Assembly: GCF_018448785.1 (NCBI RefSeq)
Contig: NZ_JAHCLU010000008.1
Coordinates: 124,001-188,000, forward strand
Reading direction: 5' to 3'
Source of the DNA: Halomonas jincaotanensis
GTDB taxonomy: Bacteria > Pseudomonadota > Gammaproteobacteria > Pseudomonadales > Halomonadaceae
Length of the DNA: 64,000 bases
This document shows, one piece after another, positions 1-8,539 of this stretch (positions within the stretch are counted from its first letter, which is position 1; each line of letters starts with the position of its first letter). The notes beneath the pieces are model-generated. The model was not told where the DNA came from. It did no database searches and worked only from the letters and a program-made list of their open reading frames with translations. Made by a program: the position numbers and the translations under genes.

Positions 1-31
1 GAGTGTCAGACGGGAAGTGGCGACAGCTCGA

Positions 32-1003
32 TCAGACCTTGGCGCTGCCGGCCAGTTGGCTTTCCTGCGCCTCGGTCTCCTTGGCGCGCGGGCGCTTGTG
101 ACGATGCTGCAGTTCGGCGGCGTCGGTCCTGGTCAGGTCGATGTCGAACACCACCTCGGCGAAGGGACCGTCCAGCTCGCGCTTAGCGATCTCGGCCGGG
201 TCCTCGATGCGCTTGGCCGGCACCACCAGCTCCTCGCGGGTGGCGAAGGCGAAGTCGTCGAAGGTGTAGGGGTCGCCGGCCAGGTTGATCTGGGTGGTCA
301 AGTGCTGATGTTCCGGCGCGGAGACGAAGTAGTGGATATGTGCCGGACGCTCGCCGTGACGGCCCAGGGCCTTGAGCACCACATCGGTGGGGGCACCTTC
401 CGGCACGCCGTAGCCGGAGGGGATGATGCTGCGCGCGGTGTAGCGCCCTTCGCCGTCGGCGTAGATGCTGCGGCGCATGTTGTACTCGCTCTGGGTCGGG
501 TCGAAGAACGAGTAGTTGCCCTTGGAGTTGCAGTGCCAGATCTCGACCTTGGCGCCGGCGATCGGCGTGCCGTCGACGTCACGCACCTGGCCGGTCAGCC
601 ACATCACCTCGGCCTCGGGGTCGCTGCCGTCGTCCATGCGTGCGAAGCCTTCGGCTTCCGGGGCGCCGGCCACGTAGAGCGGGCCCTCGATGGTGCGCGG
701 GGTGCCGCCGGTGCGCTTGGCCTCGGCGTCGATGGCGTCCTGACGCATGTCCAGGTAGTGGTCGAAGCCCAGGCCCGGCGACAGCAGACCGAACTGGGTA
801 TCGTGGCCCAGGGCGTTGAGCAGGCTGACGGTGGACCAGTACTCTTCCTCGGTGACGTCGAAGTCGTCTATCAGCTTGTACAGGTCGGACAGCAGGCGGT
901 GCATGATCTGCTTGGCGCGCTGGCTACCGCCCGCCTGGTCGAAGCCGGCAACGATGTTCAGGAAATCCTGAACTTCGGGGGTGTCGAATATCTTCACGGT
1001 CAT
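32..1003 (-). CDS. catA: Catechol 1,2-dioxygenase
   Basis: Intradiol ring-cleavage dioxygenase that opens catechol to cis,cis-muconate using non-heme Fe(III), in the cytoplasm. An N-terminal helical dimerisation part (to about residue 105) precedes the catalytic beta-sandwich. The family iron ligands are visible as Tyr164 (GNYSFFD), Tyr198 (IPSGYGVP), His222 and His224 (RPAHIHYF). The ATG at 1003 was chosen (323 aa) because a GAGGA ribosome site lies 6 nt upstream; an in-frame ATG 8 codons earlier is less likely. It is the last gene of a minus-strand catB-catC-catA operon. The C-terminal 25 residues are charged and not conserved. Very sure of family; catechol rather than hydroxyquinol specificity follows from the catB/catC context. 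Confidence 0.95.
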   Translation of the reverse strand: MTVKIFDTPEVQDFLNIVAGFDQAGGSQRAKQIMHRLLSDLYKLIDDFDVTEEEYWSTVSLLNALGHDTQFGLLSPGLGFDHYLDMRQDAIDAEAKRTGGTPRTIEGPLYVAGAPEAEGFARMDDGSDPEAEVMWLTGQVRDVDGTPIAGAKVEIWHCNSKGNYSFFDPTQSEYNMRRSIYADGEGRYTARSIIPSGYGVPEGAPTDVVLKALGRHGERPAHIHYFVSAPEHQHLTTQINLAGDPYTFDDFAFATREELVVPAKRIEDPAEIAKRELDGPFAEVVFDIDLTRTDAAELQHRHKRPRAKETEAQESQLAGSAKV

Positions 1004-1072
1004 GGTCTTGTCCTCGTTATTGGTCATGTCTTGTCCGCCGGGTGGCGGACGCTGGCGTGGGCTATCCGCGAC

Positions 1073-1363
1073 TCAGGTATCGTCCTCGCGGATAGTGGAA
1101 GGATGACGACACAGCGGCTTGACGCTGATCGCCATCCACGGAAAAAGCGGCAGGTTACTGACGAGATCCTGCAGTTCGGCGTTGTCCTCGACGTCGAAGA
1201 TGCTGATGTTCGAGTAGCTGCCGGCCACGCGCCACAGGTGGCGCCACTTGCCCTGGCGCTGTAGCTCCTGGGCGTAGGCCTTCTCCCTGCTCTTGATCTC
1301 GGCGGCCTGGTCGGCCGGCATGTCCGGCGGTAACTTGACGGTCATTTCCACGTGAAACAGCAT
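1073..1363 (-). CDS. catC: Muconolactone delta-isomerase
   Basis: 96-aa enzyme that converts (+)-muconolactone to 3-oxoadipate enol-lactone. The size and the opening (MLFHVEMTVKLP) are those of the small decameric CatC family, and the conserved W-R-x-x-G-x-Y-S-N-I-S-I-F segment is present (residues about 44-57). A GGGAG ribosome site sits 6 nt before the ATG. It lies between catB and catA on the minus strand with gaps of about 70-90 nt, so the three genes form a complete catechol-to-enol-lactone unit. Confidence 0.95.
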   Translation of the reverse strand: MLFHVEMTVKLPPDMPADQAAEIKSREKAYAQELQRQGKWRHLWRVAGSYSNISIFDVEDNAELQDLVSNLPLFPWMAISVKPLCRHPSTIREDDT

Positions 1364-1451
1364 GTCTTTCTCCCGTTAATTTCATGACGCTTCATATAAA
1401 GGCTGGTCGATAGCGACTGGCCCGCTAATGCGCGTGCTTCACCTCGATGGG

Positions 1452-2570
1452 TTACTGGCGCGAGTAGTGGGCCAGCTTGGCTTCATCCAGGTTGATGCCG
1501 AGGCCCGGGGCCGTGGGCAGATCGACACCGAAGTCGTGGTAATTGAGTGACTCGACAACGATGTCGTCCTTGAGCAACAACGGGCCAAACATCTCGGTGC
1601 CCCAGGCCATCTCGGGCAGTGTTGCCCAGGCGTGCAGGGAGGCGGCGGTGCCGATGGTGCCCTCGAGCATGGTGCCGCCGTAGAGGCCGATGCCGGCGGC
1701 CTGGGCCACATGGGCCAGCTCCAGCACGCCGTTGATGCCACCGGACTTGGCGATCTTCAGGGCGAAGGCGCCGCTGAAGCCCCCAGCGGCGAGCTCCAGG
1801 CCGTCGCGGGCGTCCTGCACCGCCTCGTCGGCCAGCATCGGCACGTTGAAGCGGCTTGCCAGGCGGATCAGCCCGGCATGTTCGCGGGCGGGGATGGGCT
1901 GCTCGATCAGCTCGATGCCGGCGTCCTGCAGGGCCTGGATACCGCGCACCGCGGCGGACTCGTCCCAGGCCTGGTTGACGTCGACCCTCACGCTTGCCCG
2001 CTCGCCCAGCGCCTTCTTGATGGCGGACACGTGACGCACGTCCTGCTCCACGGGGTTGGCGCCGATCTTCAGTTTGAAGTCGCAGTGACGGCGCTCGTCG
2101 AGACGCTGGAAGGCTTCGTCGATGTCCTTGGCGGTATCGCCGCTGGCCAGGGTCCAGAGCACCGCCAGGTGGGTATGGCAGGCGCCGCCCAGCAGCTCGG
2201 CGATCGACAGGCCCAGACGCTTGCCCTGGGCATCGAGCAGCGCGGTTTCCAGCGCCGACTTGGCGATGGTGTTACCTCGAGCATGGCGGTTCATGCGGGC
2301 GCGCAGCACATTGAGGTTGCTCGAGGGCTGACCGATCAGCAGCGGCGACAAGTAGGTATCGATGTTGCGCTTGATGCTCTCGGGGCTCTCGGGGCCGTAG
2401 GCCAGACCACCGATGGTGGTGCCCTCGCCGAGGCCTTCGATGCCATCGGAGTGGCGCATGCGCACGATGACCATCGTCTGGCAGGCCATGGTGGTCATGG
2501 AGAGCTTGTGGGGACGAATGGTCGGCAGGTCGACCAGCAGCGTCTCGATGGTGTCGATGACCGATGACAT
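1452..2570 (-). CDS. catB: Muconate cycloisomerase
   Basis: Enolase-superfamily enzyme (372 aa, normal length) that cyclises cis,cis-muconate to muconolactone with a divalent metal. The barrel-domain residues are all readable: the K-x-K pair Lys166/Lys168 (FKLKIG), metal ligands Asp197 (RVDVNQ), Glu223 (LIEQP) and Asp248 (MLADEA), and the opposite-face Lys272 (ALKIAKSGG). The start is fixed by a GGAG ribosome site 5 nt upstream. It is the first gene of the catBCA operon and is divergent from catR across 104 bp that contain two dyads, so it is probably CatR-activated in response to muconate. Confidence 0.95.
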   Translation of the reverse strand: MSSVIDTIETLLVDLPTIRPHKLSMTTMACQTMVIVRMRHSDGIEGLGEGTTIGGLAYGPESPESIKRNIDTYLSPLLIGQPSSNLNVLRARMNRHARGNTIAKSALETALLDAQGKRLGLSIAELLGGACHTHLAVLWTLASGDTAKDIDEAFQRLDERRHCDFKLKIGANPVEQDVRHVSAIKKALGERASVRVDVNQAWDESAAVRGIQALQDAGIELIEQPIPAREHAGLIRLASRFNVPMLADEAVQDARDGLELAAGGFSGAFALKIAKSGGINGVLELAHVAQAAGIGLYGGTMLEGTIGTAASLHAWATLPEMAWGTEMFGPLLLKDDIVVESLNYHDFGVDLPTAPGLGINLDEAKLAHYSRQ

Positions 2571-2614
2571 TGGGACTCCAGGTATTGGCTATCGGGTGAT
2601 GGGAGAGAAGTCTG

Positions 2615-2629
2615 ATTGCTCCTGGCAAT
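2615..2629. promoter_or_regulatory. Possible second CatR binding dyad
   Basis: A 15-bp dyad ATTGC-N5-GCAAT lies in the catB/catR intergenic region on the catB side of the main CatR-type site. LysR regulators such as CatR, CatM and BenM usually bind a strong recognition site plus a weaker activation site nearer the regulated promoter; this dyad is in the right place for the latter, although the 44-bp centre-to-centre distance is larger than usual. Confidence 0.35.
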
Positions 2630-2658
2630 CCCAACCAATATTGTTTAGGTGCCCTGCC

Positions 2659-2673
2659 ATACCCTGGAGGTAT
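2659..2673. promoter_or_regulatory. CatR/BenM-type recognition site (ATAC-N7-GTAT)
   Basis: Exact match to the ATAC-N7-GTAT inverted repeat known as the primary site of CatR, CatM, BenM and ClcR. It overlaps the GGAGG ribosome site of catR (2666-2670) and ends one base before its ATG, so bound CatR could also block expression of its own gene. Confidence 0.6.
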
Positions 2674-2674
2674 C

Positions 2675-3577
2675 ATGGAACTGCGCCATCTCAGGTACTT
2701 CTGCGTGGTCGCCGAGGAGTTGAACCTGACCTCTGCGGCCGCCCGGCTCAACATGTCGCAACCCCCTTTGTCTCGTCAGATCAAGCAGTTGGAGCAAGAG
2801 GTGGGGGCGCAGCTGTTCGAGCGCAGCTCGCGTGGATTGCGCCTGACCGATAGCGGCAGGTTCTTCCAGCAGCATGCCCTGCAAATACTCGAGAAAGTGG
2901 AGGTCACCCTAGCGGCCACACGCCGGATGTCACGCAGCAAGCGCGCGGTATTCGGCATCGGCTTCGTACCATCGGTGTTTTACGGGCAGCTGCCCTTGCT
3001 GGTTCGCGATCTGCGACAAAAGGATAATGTCGAGCTGACGCTAGCGGAATTGACCACGGTGCAGCAGATCCAGGCGCTGAAGGCCGGACGCATCGACATG
3101 GGGTTCGGGCGTCTGAGAATCGACGACCCGGAAGTGGAGCAGGAGATACTGTTCGATGAACCGGTGATGGCCGCCCTGCCGACGGGACATCCCTTGGCGG
3201 GCACCGCCCCGACCCTTGAGGAGCTGGCGCGTTACCCCTTGATCCTGTTTCCCGCCAAGCCGCGCCCCAGCATGGCCGACATGATGCTGGGGCTTTTTCG
3301 TCGCCAGGGGCTCAAGGTCGAGGTCGCCCAGGAAGCCAACGAGTTACAGACGGCTCTGGGCCTGGTCAATTCCGAGATCGGCATCACCCTGGTGCCCGAA
3401 CAGGTCAAGCGGGTACAGCGCGACGGCATCGTCTATGTCTATCTGGCCGACAGGACCATCACATCACCGGTGCTCTGTAGCCGACGCCGAGACGAGACGC
3501 CATCCTCAATCATGCGGGATGCCAATACCATACTTGAAAGGTTGGTCGAGAACCGACGTCGTGGGCGCTATCCCTGA
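2675..3577 (+). CDS. catR: LysR-type transcriptional regulator of the cat operon
   Basis: 300-aa LysR-family regulator. The winged helix-turn-helix occupies about residues 1-60 (MELRHLRYFCVVAEELNLT, then SQPPLSRQIKQLE), and the type 2 periplasmic-binding-like effector domain covers about 90-295. The opening sequence is typical of the CatR/CatM/BenM/ClcR subgroup. It is divergent from catBCA with an exact ATAC-N7-GTAT site between them. The expected role is activation of catBCA by cis,cis-muconate. The ATG has a GGAGG site 4 nt upstream, inside the operator. Confidence 0.85.
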   Translation: MELRHLRYFCVVAEELNLTSAAARLNMSQPPLSRQIKQLEQEVGAQLFERSSRGLRLTDSGRFFQQHALQILEKVEVTLAATRRMSRSKRAVFGIGFVPSVFYGQLPLLVRDLRQKDNVELTLAELTTVQQIQALKAGRIDMGFGRLRIDDPEVEQEILFDEPVMAALPTGHPLAGTAPTLEELARYPLILFPAKPRPSMADMMLGLFRRQGLKVEVAQEANELQTALGLVNSEIGITLVPEQVKRVQRDGIVYVYLADRTITSPVLCSRRRDETPSSIMRDANTILERLVENRRRGRYP

Positions 3578-3610
3578 TGCGCCCGCCATGCAGCTGGTAG
3601 AAACCAGTAC

Positions 3611-3637
3611 ATCCCGGGAGACCTTGCCGCCCGGGAT
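3611..3637. terminator. Possible bidirectional hairpin between catR and the cleavage-enzyme gene
   Basis: Perfect 8-bp inverted repeat ATCCCGGG / CCCGGGAT with an 11-nt loop, between two convergent genes. There is no clear T run on either side, so factor-independent termination is uncertain. Confidence 0.35.
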
Positions 3638-3687
3638 CTATCGCCACACTAGCCAACCATACTAGCTATTCACATTTGCCCTTCCCA

Positions 3688-4518
3688 TTAGCCCGCTTCG
3701 AGCCCCAGAATCTCGCGCGCCTGCTGCCAGGTGGCCACCGGACGTTCGTATGTCTCGCAAAGCCTCGCGGTGCGTTCGACCAAAGCGGCATTGGACGGCG
3801 CCAGGGTATCGCGATCGAGTCGCATGTTGTCCTCGAGCCCCGTGCGGGTATGGCCCCCCGCCGCGATGGACCATTCGTTCAAGACGATCTGATTCGGCCC
3901 GACGCCGGCGCCGCACCACTGGGCATCCGGCGCGAGTCGATTTAGGGTTTCCACATAGAAGTCGAAGGTGGGCCTATCGGCCGGCATGGCGTTCTTGACA
4001 CCCATCACGAACTGGACGTAGAGCGGGGTCTTGAGCTTGCCCTGCTTTGTGAGATTCACCGCCTGGTGGATGTGCGAAAGATCAAAGGCCTCGATCTCGG
4101 GCTTGACGTCGTACTTCAGCATTTCCTCGGCAAGCCAGTCCACCAGCTGCGGCGGATTTTCGTAGACCCGAGTAGGGAAGTTGTTGGATCCCACCGAGAG
4201 GCTGGCCATGTCGGGCTTGAGCGGCAGCATGCCGCCGCGCTCTTCGCCTGCCCCCGAACGTCCACCGGTGGAGAGCTGGATGATCATCCCCGGGCAGTGT
4301 GTCTTGAGGCCCTCCATCAGCCTAGCGAACTTGTCGGGATCCGAACTCGGCGTCTGGTCGTCATTGCGCACATGGCAATGGGCGATACTGGCCCCCGCCT
4401 CGAAGGCCGCCTGGGTGCTCTCGATCTGTTCCTCGATGGTGACGGGAACGGCGGGATTGTTTTCCTTGCGTGGGACACTGCCCGTGATAGCCACGCAGAT
4501 GATGCAGGGATTCGTCAT
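3688..4518 (-). CDS. Beta-keto acid cleavage enzyme (BKACE, DUF849 family), probably acting on 3-oxoadipate
   Basis: 276-aa zinc enzyme of the BKACE family. Family members condense a beta-keto acid with acetyl-CoA and split it into acetoacetate and a shortened acyl-CoA. The zinc ligands are visible as His47 and His49 (HCHVR) and Glu229 (GLEDN). The ATG at 4518 (MTNPCIIC) was taken instead of an upstream in-frame start that would run into the neighbouring gene. It starts 7 nt after the PcaD-like gene, so the two are co-transcribed. That context suggests 3-oxoadipate + acetyl-CoA giving succinyl-CoA + acetoacetate, replacing PcaIJ and PcaF. The family is sure; the substrate is inference. Confidence 0.85.
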   Translation of the reverse strand: MTNPCIICVAITGSVPRKENNPAVPVTIEEQIESTQAAFEAGASIAHCHVRNDDQTPSSDPDKFARLMEGLKTHCPGMIIQLSTGGRSGAGEERGGMLPLKPDMASLSVGSNNFPTRVYENPPQLVDWLAEEMLKYDVKPEIEAFDLSHIHQAVNLTKQGKLKTPLYVQFVMGVKNAMPADRPTFDFYVETLNRLAPDAQWCGAGVGPNQIVLNEWSIAAGGHTRTGLEDNMRLDRDTLAPSNAALVERTARLCETYERPVATWQQAREILGLEAG

Positions 4519-4525
4519 GGGAATA

Positions 4526-5311
4526 TCACTCCATAGGTAAGGTAAGCAGCTTCTCGGCGAACAGGACCGGCACTTCCACGGAAGGCACGTGGCCGACGCC
4601 ATCGAGGATGTCGAGCGGCGCGCCGTCGCACTCGGCCGCCAGGGCCTCCAGCGTTGCCGGGGGGGTCGCCATGTCCTCCGTGCCGCCAAGCAAGGTTATC
4701 CTGACGCCCTTACCGGCCAGCTTGCCGCTGAAGTCGGCTCGACCCAGCATCTCGCACAATCGGGCGTAACTCTCGGCATCGGTGCGTGCCATCTGGGTTC
4801 GCCAGCCGACCTCGAGGGCAGGCTCGCGGGTCAGGTGCGCGGCGGAAAACCAGCGCGGTACGATCTCGCCCGATATCGCCTCCAGACCTTCATCCCTTAC
4901 TCGACTTGCGCGTGTGGTCCACAGTTCTGTTGTCCCGATCACCGCCCCGGTGTTGGTCAGCAGCGCCGAGTTCAAGCGTTCGGGGTGCGCGTGGATCAGT
5001 TGCTGGCCGACCACACCGCCGATGGAGGTGCCGACGAAGTTGAAGCGCGCCGCGCCGGCGTGGTCGGCCAGCGCCAGGGCCTCAATCGCCAGGTCGGCCG
5101 GAGCAATCGGCCCCTCTCCCCAGGCCTGGCTGGCGCCGTGGCCGGGCAGGTCCCAGGTCAGCACGCGGTAACGCGGCAGCAGTGCCGGCAGAAGCTCGTC
5201 CCAAACCGCCTGGCTCATGCCCAGCGGGTGCGCCAGCATCATCAAGGGGTTGGAATCATCCCCCAGCAGACGATAGGCGACGCTGCGCCCGTTGATGTTC
5301 AGAAATGCCAT
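4526..5311 (-). CDS. pcaD: 3-oxoadipate enol-lactonase (alpha/beta hydrolase)
   Basis: 261-aa alpha/beta hydrolase of the PcaD/CatD type, which opens 3-oxoadipate enol-lactone to 3-oxoadipate. The nucleophile elbow is GTSIGG (Ser96), the oxyanion segment HPLGMS is near residue 28, and the acid and histidine of the triad lie in GTEDMATPP and GVGHVPS near the C-terminus. The ATG at 5311 has GGAGG 4 nt upstream and gives the usual family length; the longer reading has 50 unconserved residues. First gene of a two-gene unit with the BKACE gene, divergent from an IclR regulator. It takes the product of catC and the hydroxyquinol branch does not need it. Confidence 0.85.
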   Translation of the reverse strand: MAFLNINGRSVAYRLLGDDSNPLMMLAHPLGMSQAVWDELLPALLPRYRVLTWDLPGHGASQAWGEGPIAPADLAIEALALADHAGAARFNFVGTSIGGVVGQQLIHAHPERLNSALLTNTGAVIGTTELWTTRASRVRDEGLEAISGEIVPRWFSAAHLTREPALEVGWRTQMARTDAESYARLCEMLGRADFSGKLAGKGVRITLLGGTEDMATPPATLEALAAECDGAPLDILDGVGHVPSVEVPVLFAEKLLTLPME

Positions 5312-5442
5312 ATAGCCTCCGCGACTCCCTCGTTCAGCATAGCAACCCTTGCTCCACCTTCTTGGAGTATGTGGCGTAGTGCTTGCCAGCGCGTCCGGCC
5401 CTCGGGAGTCGATGAACCGGCGTTGTACCGGCTTTGACGTGA

Positions 5443-5480
5443 GTGTTCGTATAGCGTACAATAGTTTTTATAACGAACAC
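5443..5480. promoter_or_regulatory. Candidate IclR-type (PcaU/PcaR-like) operator
   Basis: Three related half-sites lie in the 296-bp divergent region: GTTCG (5445-5449), CGTAC (5455-5459) and CGAAC (5474-5478). The outer arms extend to a perfect GTGTTCG / CGAACAC pair. An inverted pair plus a further half-site is the pattern described for PcaU/PobR operators. The likely ligand is the IclR regulator encoded at 5608. Confidence 0.5.
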
Positions 5481-5607
5481 ATTATCGTCATCCATACACG
5501 GCGTCAAACGATATCCATCGGCCCTCGCCGACAGGAAAGCGACGAGACGCATGGAATAGGATGCTAGGCTGGCGCGCCCACCAGGGCACGACGATAAGAG
5601 AATCAAG

Positions 5608-6393
5608 ATGCACGAACAGGATCAGACTATCGCACCCGGTGACCGCGACTTCGTCACCGCGCTAGCCAGCGGCCTGGAGGTGATTCTCGCCTTCGACGAG
5701 TCGCATCCGCGCATGACGCTGAGCGAGGTCGCGGCGCGAACTAACATGAATCGCGCCAAGGCACGGCGATTCCTGCTGACGCTGCACTCGCTCGGTTACG
5801 TGCGAAAACAACACCGCCACTTCGAGTTGGCGCCCAAGGTGTTGCAGCTCGGCTACGCCTTTCTTTCGGCCAACAACTATCGATCAGTGATTCAGCAAGT
5901 GCTGGAGGACATTACTGCCGAGAGCGGTGAGTCCTCGTCGCTGGGTGTGCTGGATGGCGACGATGTCATCTATGTGGCCCGCTCATCCTCGCGCCAGCGG
6001 CTGATGGCAATCACGCTCTCGGTCGGCACACGCCTGCCCGGCGCCTATACCTCGATGGGCCGCGTACTGCTGGCGCAGTTGCCGGATGCGCAACTCTCGG
6101 ACTATCTCGAGCGAGTATCGCTGGCGCCGCAAACCGATAAGACCATCACCGACAAGGCCGAGCTCAAGCGGTGTATCCTCAAGGCGCGTCAGCAGGGCTA
6201 TGCCATCGTCGACCAGGAGCTGGATTCGGGCCTTCGTTCGATCGCCGTCCCGGCCTTCGATGCCAACGGCAAGTTGCTGGGTGCCATCAATATCAGCACC
6301 AATGCCGCACGTGTCGACCTTGCTACCCTGACGGGGCGCTACCTGCCCCTTCTGCAGGAGAGTGCTCGGCATATCCGACGGCACGTGAGCTGA
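5608..6393 (+). CDS. IclR-family transcriptional regulator of the 3-oxoadipate genes
   Basis: 261-aa IclR-family protein. The winged helix is at about residues 18-75 (MTLSEVAARTNMNRAKARRF), and the GAF-like effector domain at about 85-258 includes the usual LPGAYTSMGRVLLA and GLRSIAVPAFD segments. Overall it resembles the PcaR/PcaU/PobR subgroup, which respond to 3-oxoadipate or related aromatic acids. It is divergent from the pcaD-BKACE pair with a candidate operator between, and is followed 38 nt later by an AEC carrier. The effector is not known from sequence; 3-oxoadipate is the natural guess. Confidence 0.8.
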   Translation: MHEQDQTIAPGDRDFVTALASGLEVILAFDESHPRMTLSEVAARTNMNRAKARRFLLTLHSLGYVRKQHRHFELAPKVLQLGYAFLSANNYRSVIQQVLEDITAESGESSSLGVLDGDDVIYVARSSSRQRLMAITLSVGTRLPGAYTSMGRVLLAQLPDAQLSDYLERVSLAPQTDKTITDKAELKRCILKARQQGYAIVDQELDSGLRSIAVPAFDANGKLLGAINISTNAARVDLATLTGRYLPLLQESARHIRRHVS

Positions 6394-6431
6394 ACGCCAC
6401 CCATCGCAGATGAGACTCAGGGAGAGAGCCA

Positions 6432-7382
6432 TTGCTGGATATCCTTGCCATCACGACCCCAATTTTCCTGTTGATCGGGGTCGGCTATCTGGCCATGCTC
6501 GGGCGTATCGTGACCCGTGAGCATGTGCAGGGGATCAGCAAGTTCGTGCTCTATTGCGCCCTGCCTGCGCTCATCATCAAGGCGCTGACAGAGAACCCAC
6601 TCGAAGAGGTGTTCACGCCCCAGTATCTGCTGGGCTACGGGCTCGGCTCCCTGGCAGTCTTCACACTGGGAGTGGTGGCATTGCGGTTGATAGGCCGCAA
6701 GCCGCTGGACGCCTGCGCCATCCATGCCCTTGGCATGTCAGCCTCCAACAGTGGTTTCATCGGCTACCCCGTCGCCGCCATGGTACTCGGCTCCTCCGCC
6801 GGGGTGTTTCTGGCGCTCAACATGCTGATCGAGAATCTGCTGATCATTCCCGCGGCGCTGATTCTCGCCGAGGCGAGCCAGCAGCATGGCCAGGGGGTCG
6901 GCCAGGCCATACACCAGACCGCCAGCCGCCTGGTGCGCAATCCGATCCTGATCGGCCTGACGGTCGGCCTGGTGCTGTCGACCACCGGACTACCGCTGCC
7001 CGGCGTGCTGGCCAAGGCCATCGACATGCTGGCGGCGGCCGCTGCTCCAGCCGCGCTGTTCGTGATCGGTGCCACGCTCTTCGGCCTCAGGATCACCGGG
7101 ATGGCAGGTGAGGTCGGCCAGATCGTTGTGACCAAGCTGGTGATCCATCCCCTGGCGGTACTCGGGGTTTTCCTGCTGCTACCCGACATGGACCCCGCCT
7201 TGCTCACCGGCGCCCTGCTGTTCGCCTGTGCGCCGATGATCAGCATCTTTCCCATTCTGGGTCAGCGCTACGGCCTGCAAGACATCAGCGCGGCGGCAAT
7301 GATGGTCGCGACCCTGCTGTCCTTCGTGACCATCAGCCTGGCGATTGGGCTAATGACCTACCTGAACCTGCTACCGGCTTGA
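6432..7382 (+). CDS. AEC-family membrane transporter
   Basis: 316-aa auxin-efflux-carrier (AEC) family protein with about ten hydrophobic segments and the typical family pattern of a conserved [13 protein letters not shown] segment near residue 100. AEC members in bacteria move small organic acids such as malonate or malate. The start is a TTG with a GGGAGAGAG ribosome site a few bases upstream; no better ATG exists before conserved sequence. It follows the IclR gene closely and is probably co-transcribed, which suggests movement of an aromatic-pathway acid. Its 3' end overlaps the convergent napC by 12 bp. The substrate is unknown. Confidence 0.75.
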   Translation: MLDILAITTPIFLLIGVGYLAMLGRIVTREHVQGISKFVLYCALPALIIKALTENPLEEVFTPQYLLGYGLGSLAVFTLGVVALRLIGRKPLDACAIHALGMSASNSGFIGYPVAAMVLGSSAGVFLALNMLIENLLIIPAALILAEASQQHGQGVGQAIHQTASRLVRNPILIGLTVGLVLSTTGLPLPGVLAKAIDMLAAAAAPAALFVIGATLFGLRITGMAGEVGQIVVTKLVIHPLAVLGVFLLLPDMDPALLTGALLFACAPMISIFPILGQRYGLQDISAAAMMVATLLSFVTISLAIGLMTYLNLLPA

Positions 7383-8024
7383 CCCCTCATCGTGCTCTAG
7401 ATGCGCCGCCCAGGAGACGACATCCGGCATGCCCGTGCCGGCATCGAGCGTGCCGTGCATGTCCGGTAGCTCATGGGCGATGCCCTTGTGGCAATCGATG
7501 CAGGTCGCTTCGCCTGAGGCCAGCGAGGTGGAGTGGGCCCTGGAAGCGCGTGAACTCTGCGCCGTAAAGTCCATGAAATCGAACTCGTGGCAGTTGCGGC
7601 ATTCGAGCGAATCGTTGGCCTCCAGCCGCGCCCACTCCCGTTCTGCCAGCTCACGACGCTTGGCCTCGAACTTCTCCTCGGTATCGATGGAGCCGAAAAT
7701 CCAGCCCCAGACTTCTTTGGAGGCCTCCATCTTGCGCGCCATCTTGTGGGTCCAGTCATGGGGCACATGGCAGTCGGCACATTGCGCTCTGACGCCCGAG
7801 CGGTTGGTGTAATGCACCGTGTCCTGCATCTCGCGCAGCGGGTTGCGCTCCATCTCGTGACAGGACACGCAGAACTGTTGGGTATTGGTCGCCTCGACGG
7901 CGGTGTTGAACCCGCCCCAGAACAGCACCCCGGCGATGAAGCCGCCCAGCGTCAGAAAGCCCAGGCTGAAATGCACACTGGGGCGGGTGAGGATGCGCCA
8001 GTAGCGCGTCAGCCAGCGTTTCAT
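7371..8024 (-). CDS. napC: Tetraheme c-type cytochrome of the NapC/NirT family
   Basis: 217-aa membrane-anchored cytochrome that passes electrons from quinol to the periplasmic nitrate reductase. One membrane anchor is at about residues 20-38, followed by four CxxCH heme sites (Cys52, Cys82, Cys142, Cys175). Its ATG overlaps the napB stop (ATGA), so it is translationally coupled. It is the last gene of napEFDABC. The tail after the fourth heme is about 40 residues. Confidence 0.95.
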   Translation of the reverse strand: MKRWLTRYWRILTRPSVHFSLGFLTLGGFIAGVLFWGGFNTAVEATNTQQFCVSCHEMERNPLREMQDTVHYTNRSGVRAQCADCHVPHDWTHKMARKMEASKEVWGWIFGSIDTEEKFEAKRRELAEREWARLEANDSLECRNCHEFDFMDFTAQSSRASRAHSTSLASGEATCIDCHKGIAHELPDMHGTLDAGTGMPDVVSWAAHLEHDEGSSR

Positions 8025-8506
8025 TGCGCACTCTCCTCACGCTGCAGCATTTCGGTCAACACCTCGTCGACGGTGCGAAAGGTGTTGCCCACCAGCGGCT
8101 CGGCATCGGTCTGGGGCACATGGCATTGCGTGCAGAAGTAACGATCCGGCGAGACCGCCGCCAACACCTGTTTGTTGCGATCCATGAAGTGGGTGATGCT
8201 GACCATCGGCGCGCCGGCTTCCACCGCCTCGCTACGGCTGTGACAGGTCAGGCAGCGATTGCTACGGGTGTCGATCTGATAATCGCGAATGTTGTGGGGA
8301 ATGACCGGCGGCTGCTCGGGATAGTTGAGGACCTCACGGCCGGACTCCCGCGACTGTTCCGCCATGGGCGGTGCCGACAATGTCTGGCTGATGGTACCTC
8401 CCTGTCGCAGGCCATCGGGGGCCGAGGGATCAAATCCCTCATCGGCCACCCCACTACCGGAAACGGCCAGGGCGGCGATCAGGCTGGAGATTGCGAACCA
8501 TTTCAT
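8021..8506 (-). CDS. napB: Periplasmic nitrate reductase diheme cytochrome subunit
   Basis: 161-aa precursor with a Sec signal peptide (cleavage near residue 21, after SGVAD) and two CxxCH heme motifs at Cys85 and Cys125. NapB is the electron-transfer partner of NapA in the periplasm. It sits 33 nt after napA and overlaps napC by 4 nt. Confidence 0.95.
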   Translation of the reverse strand: MKWFAISSLIAALAVSGSGVADEGFDPSAPDGLRQGGTISQTLSAPPMAEQSRESGREVLNYPEQPPVIPHNIRDYQIDTRSNRCLTCHSRSEAVEAGAPMVSITHFMDRNKQVLAAVSPDRYFCTQCHVPQTDAEPLVGNTFRTVDEVLTEMLQREESAQ

Positions 8507-8539
8507 GATGTCTCTCCTTGCATCCCTTGTATCGGCCCA

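Noticed and set aside
17..1264. Plus-strand reading frame of 415 codons over catA and catC
   Set aside because: Antisense to two genes with complete catalytic motifs and ribosome sites.
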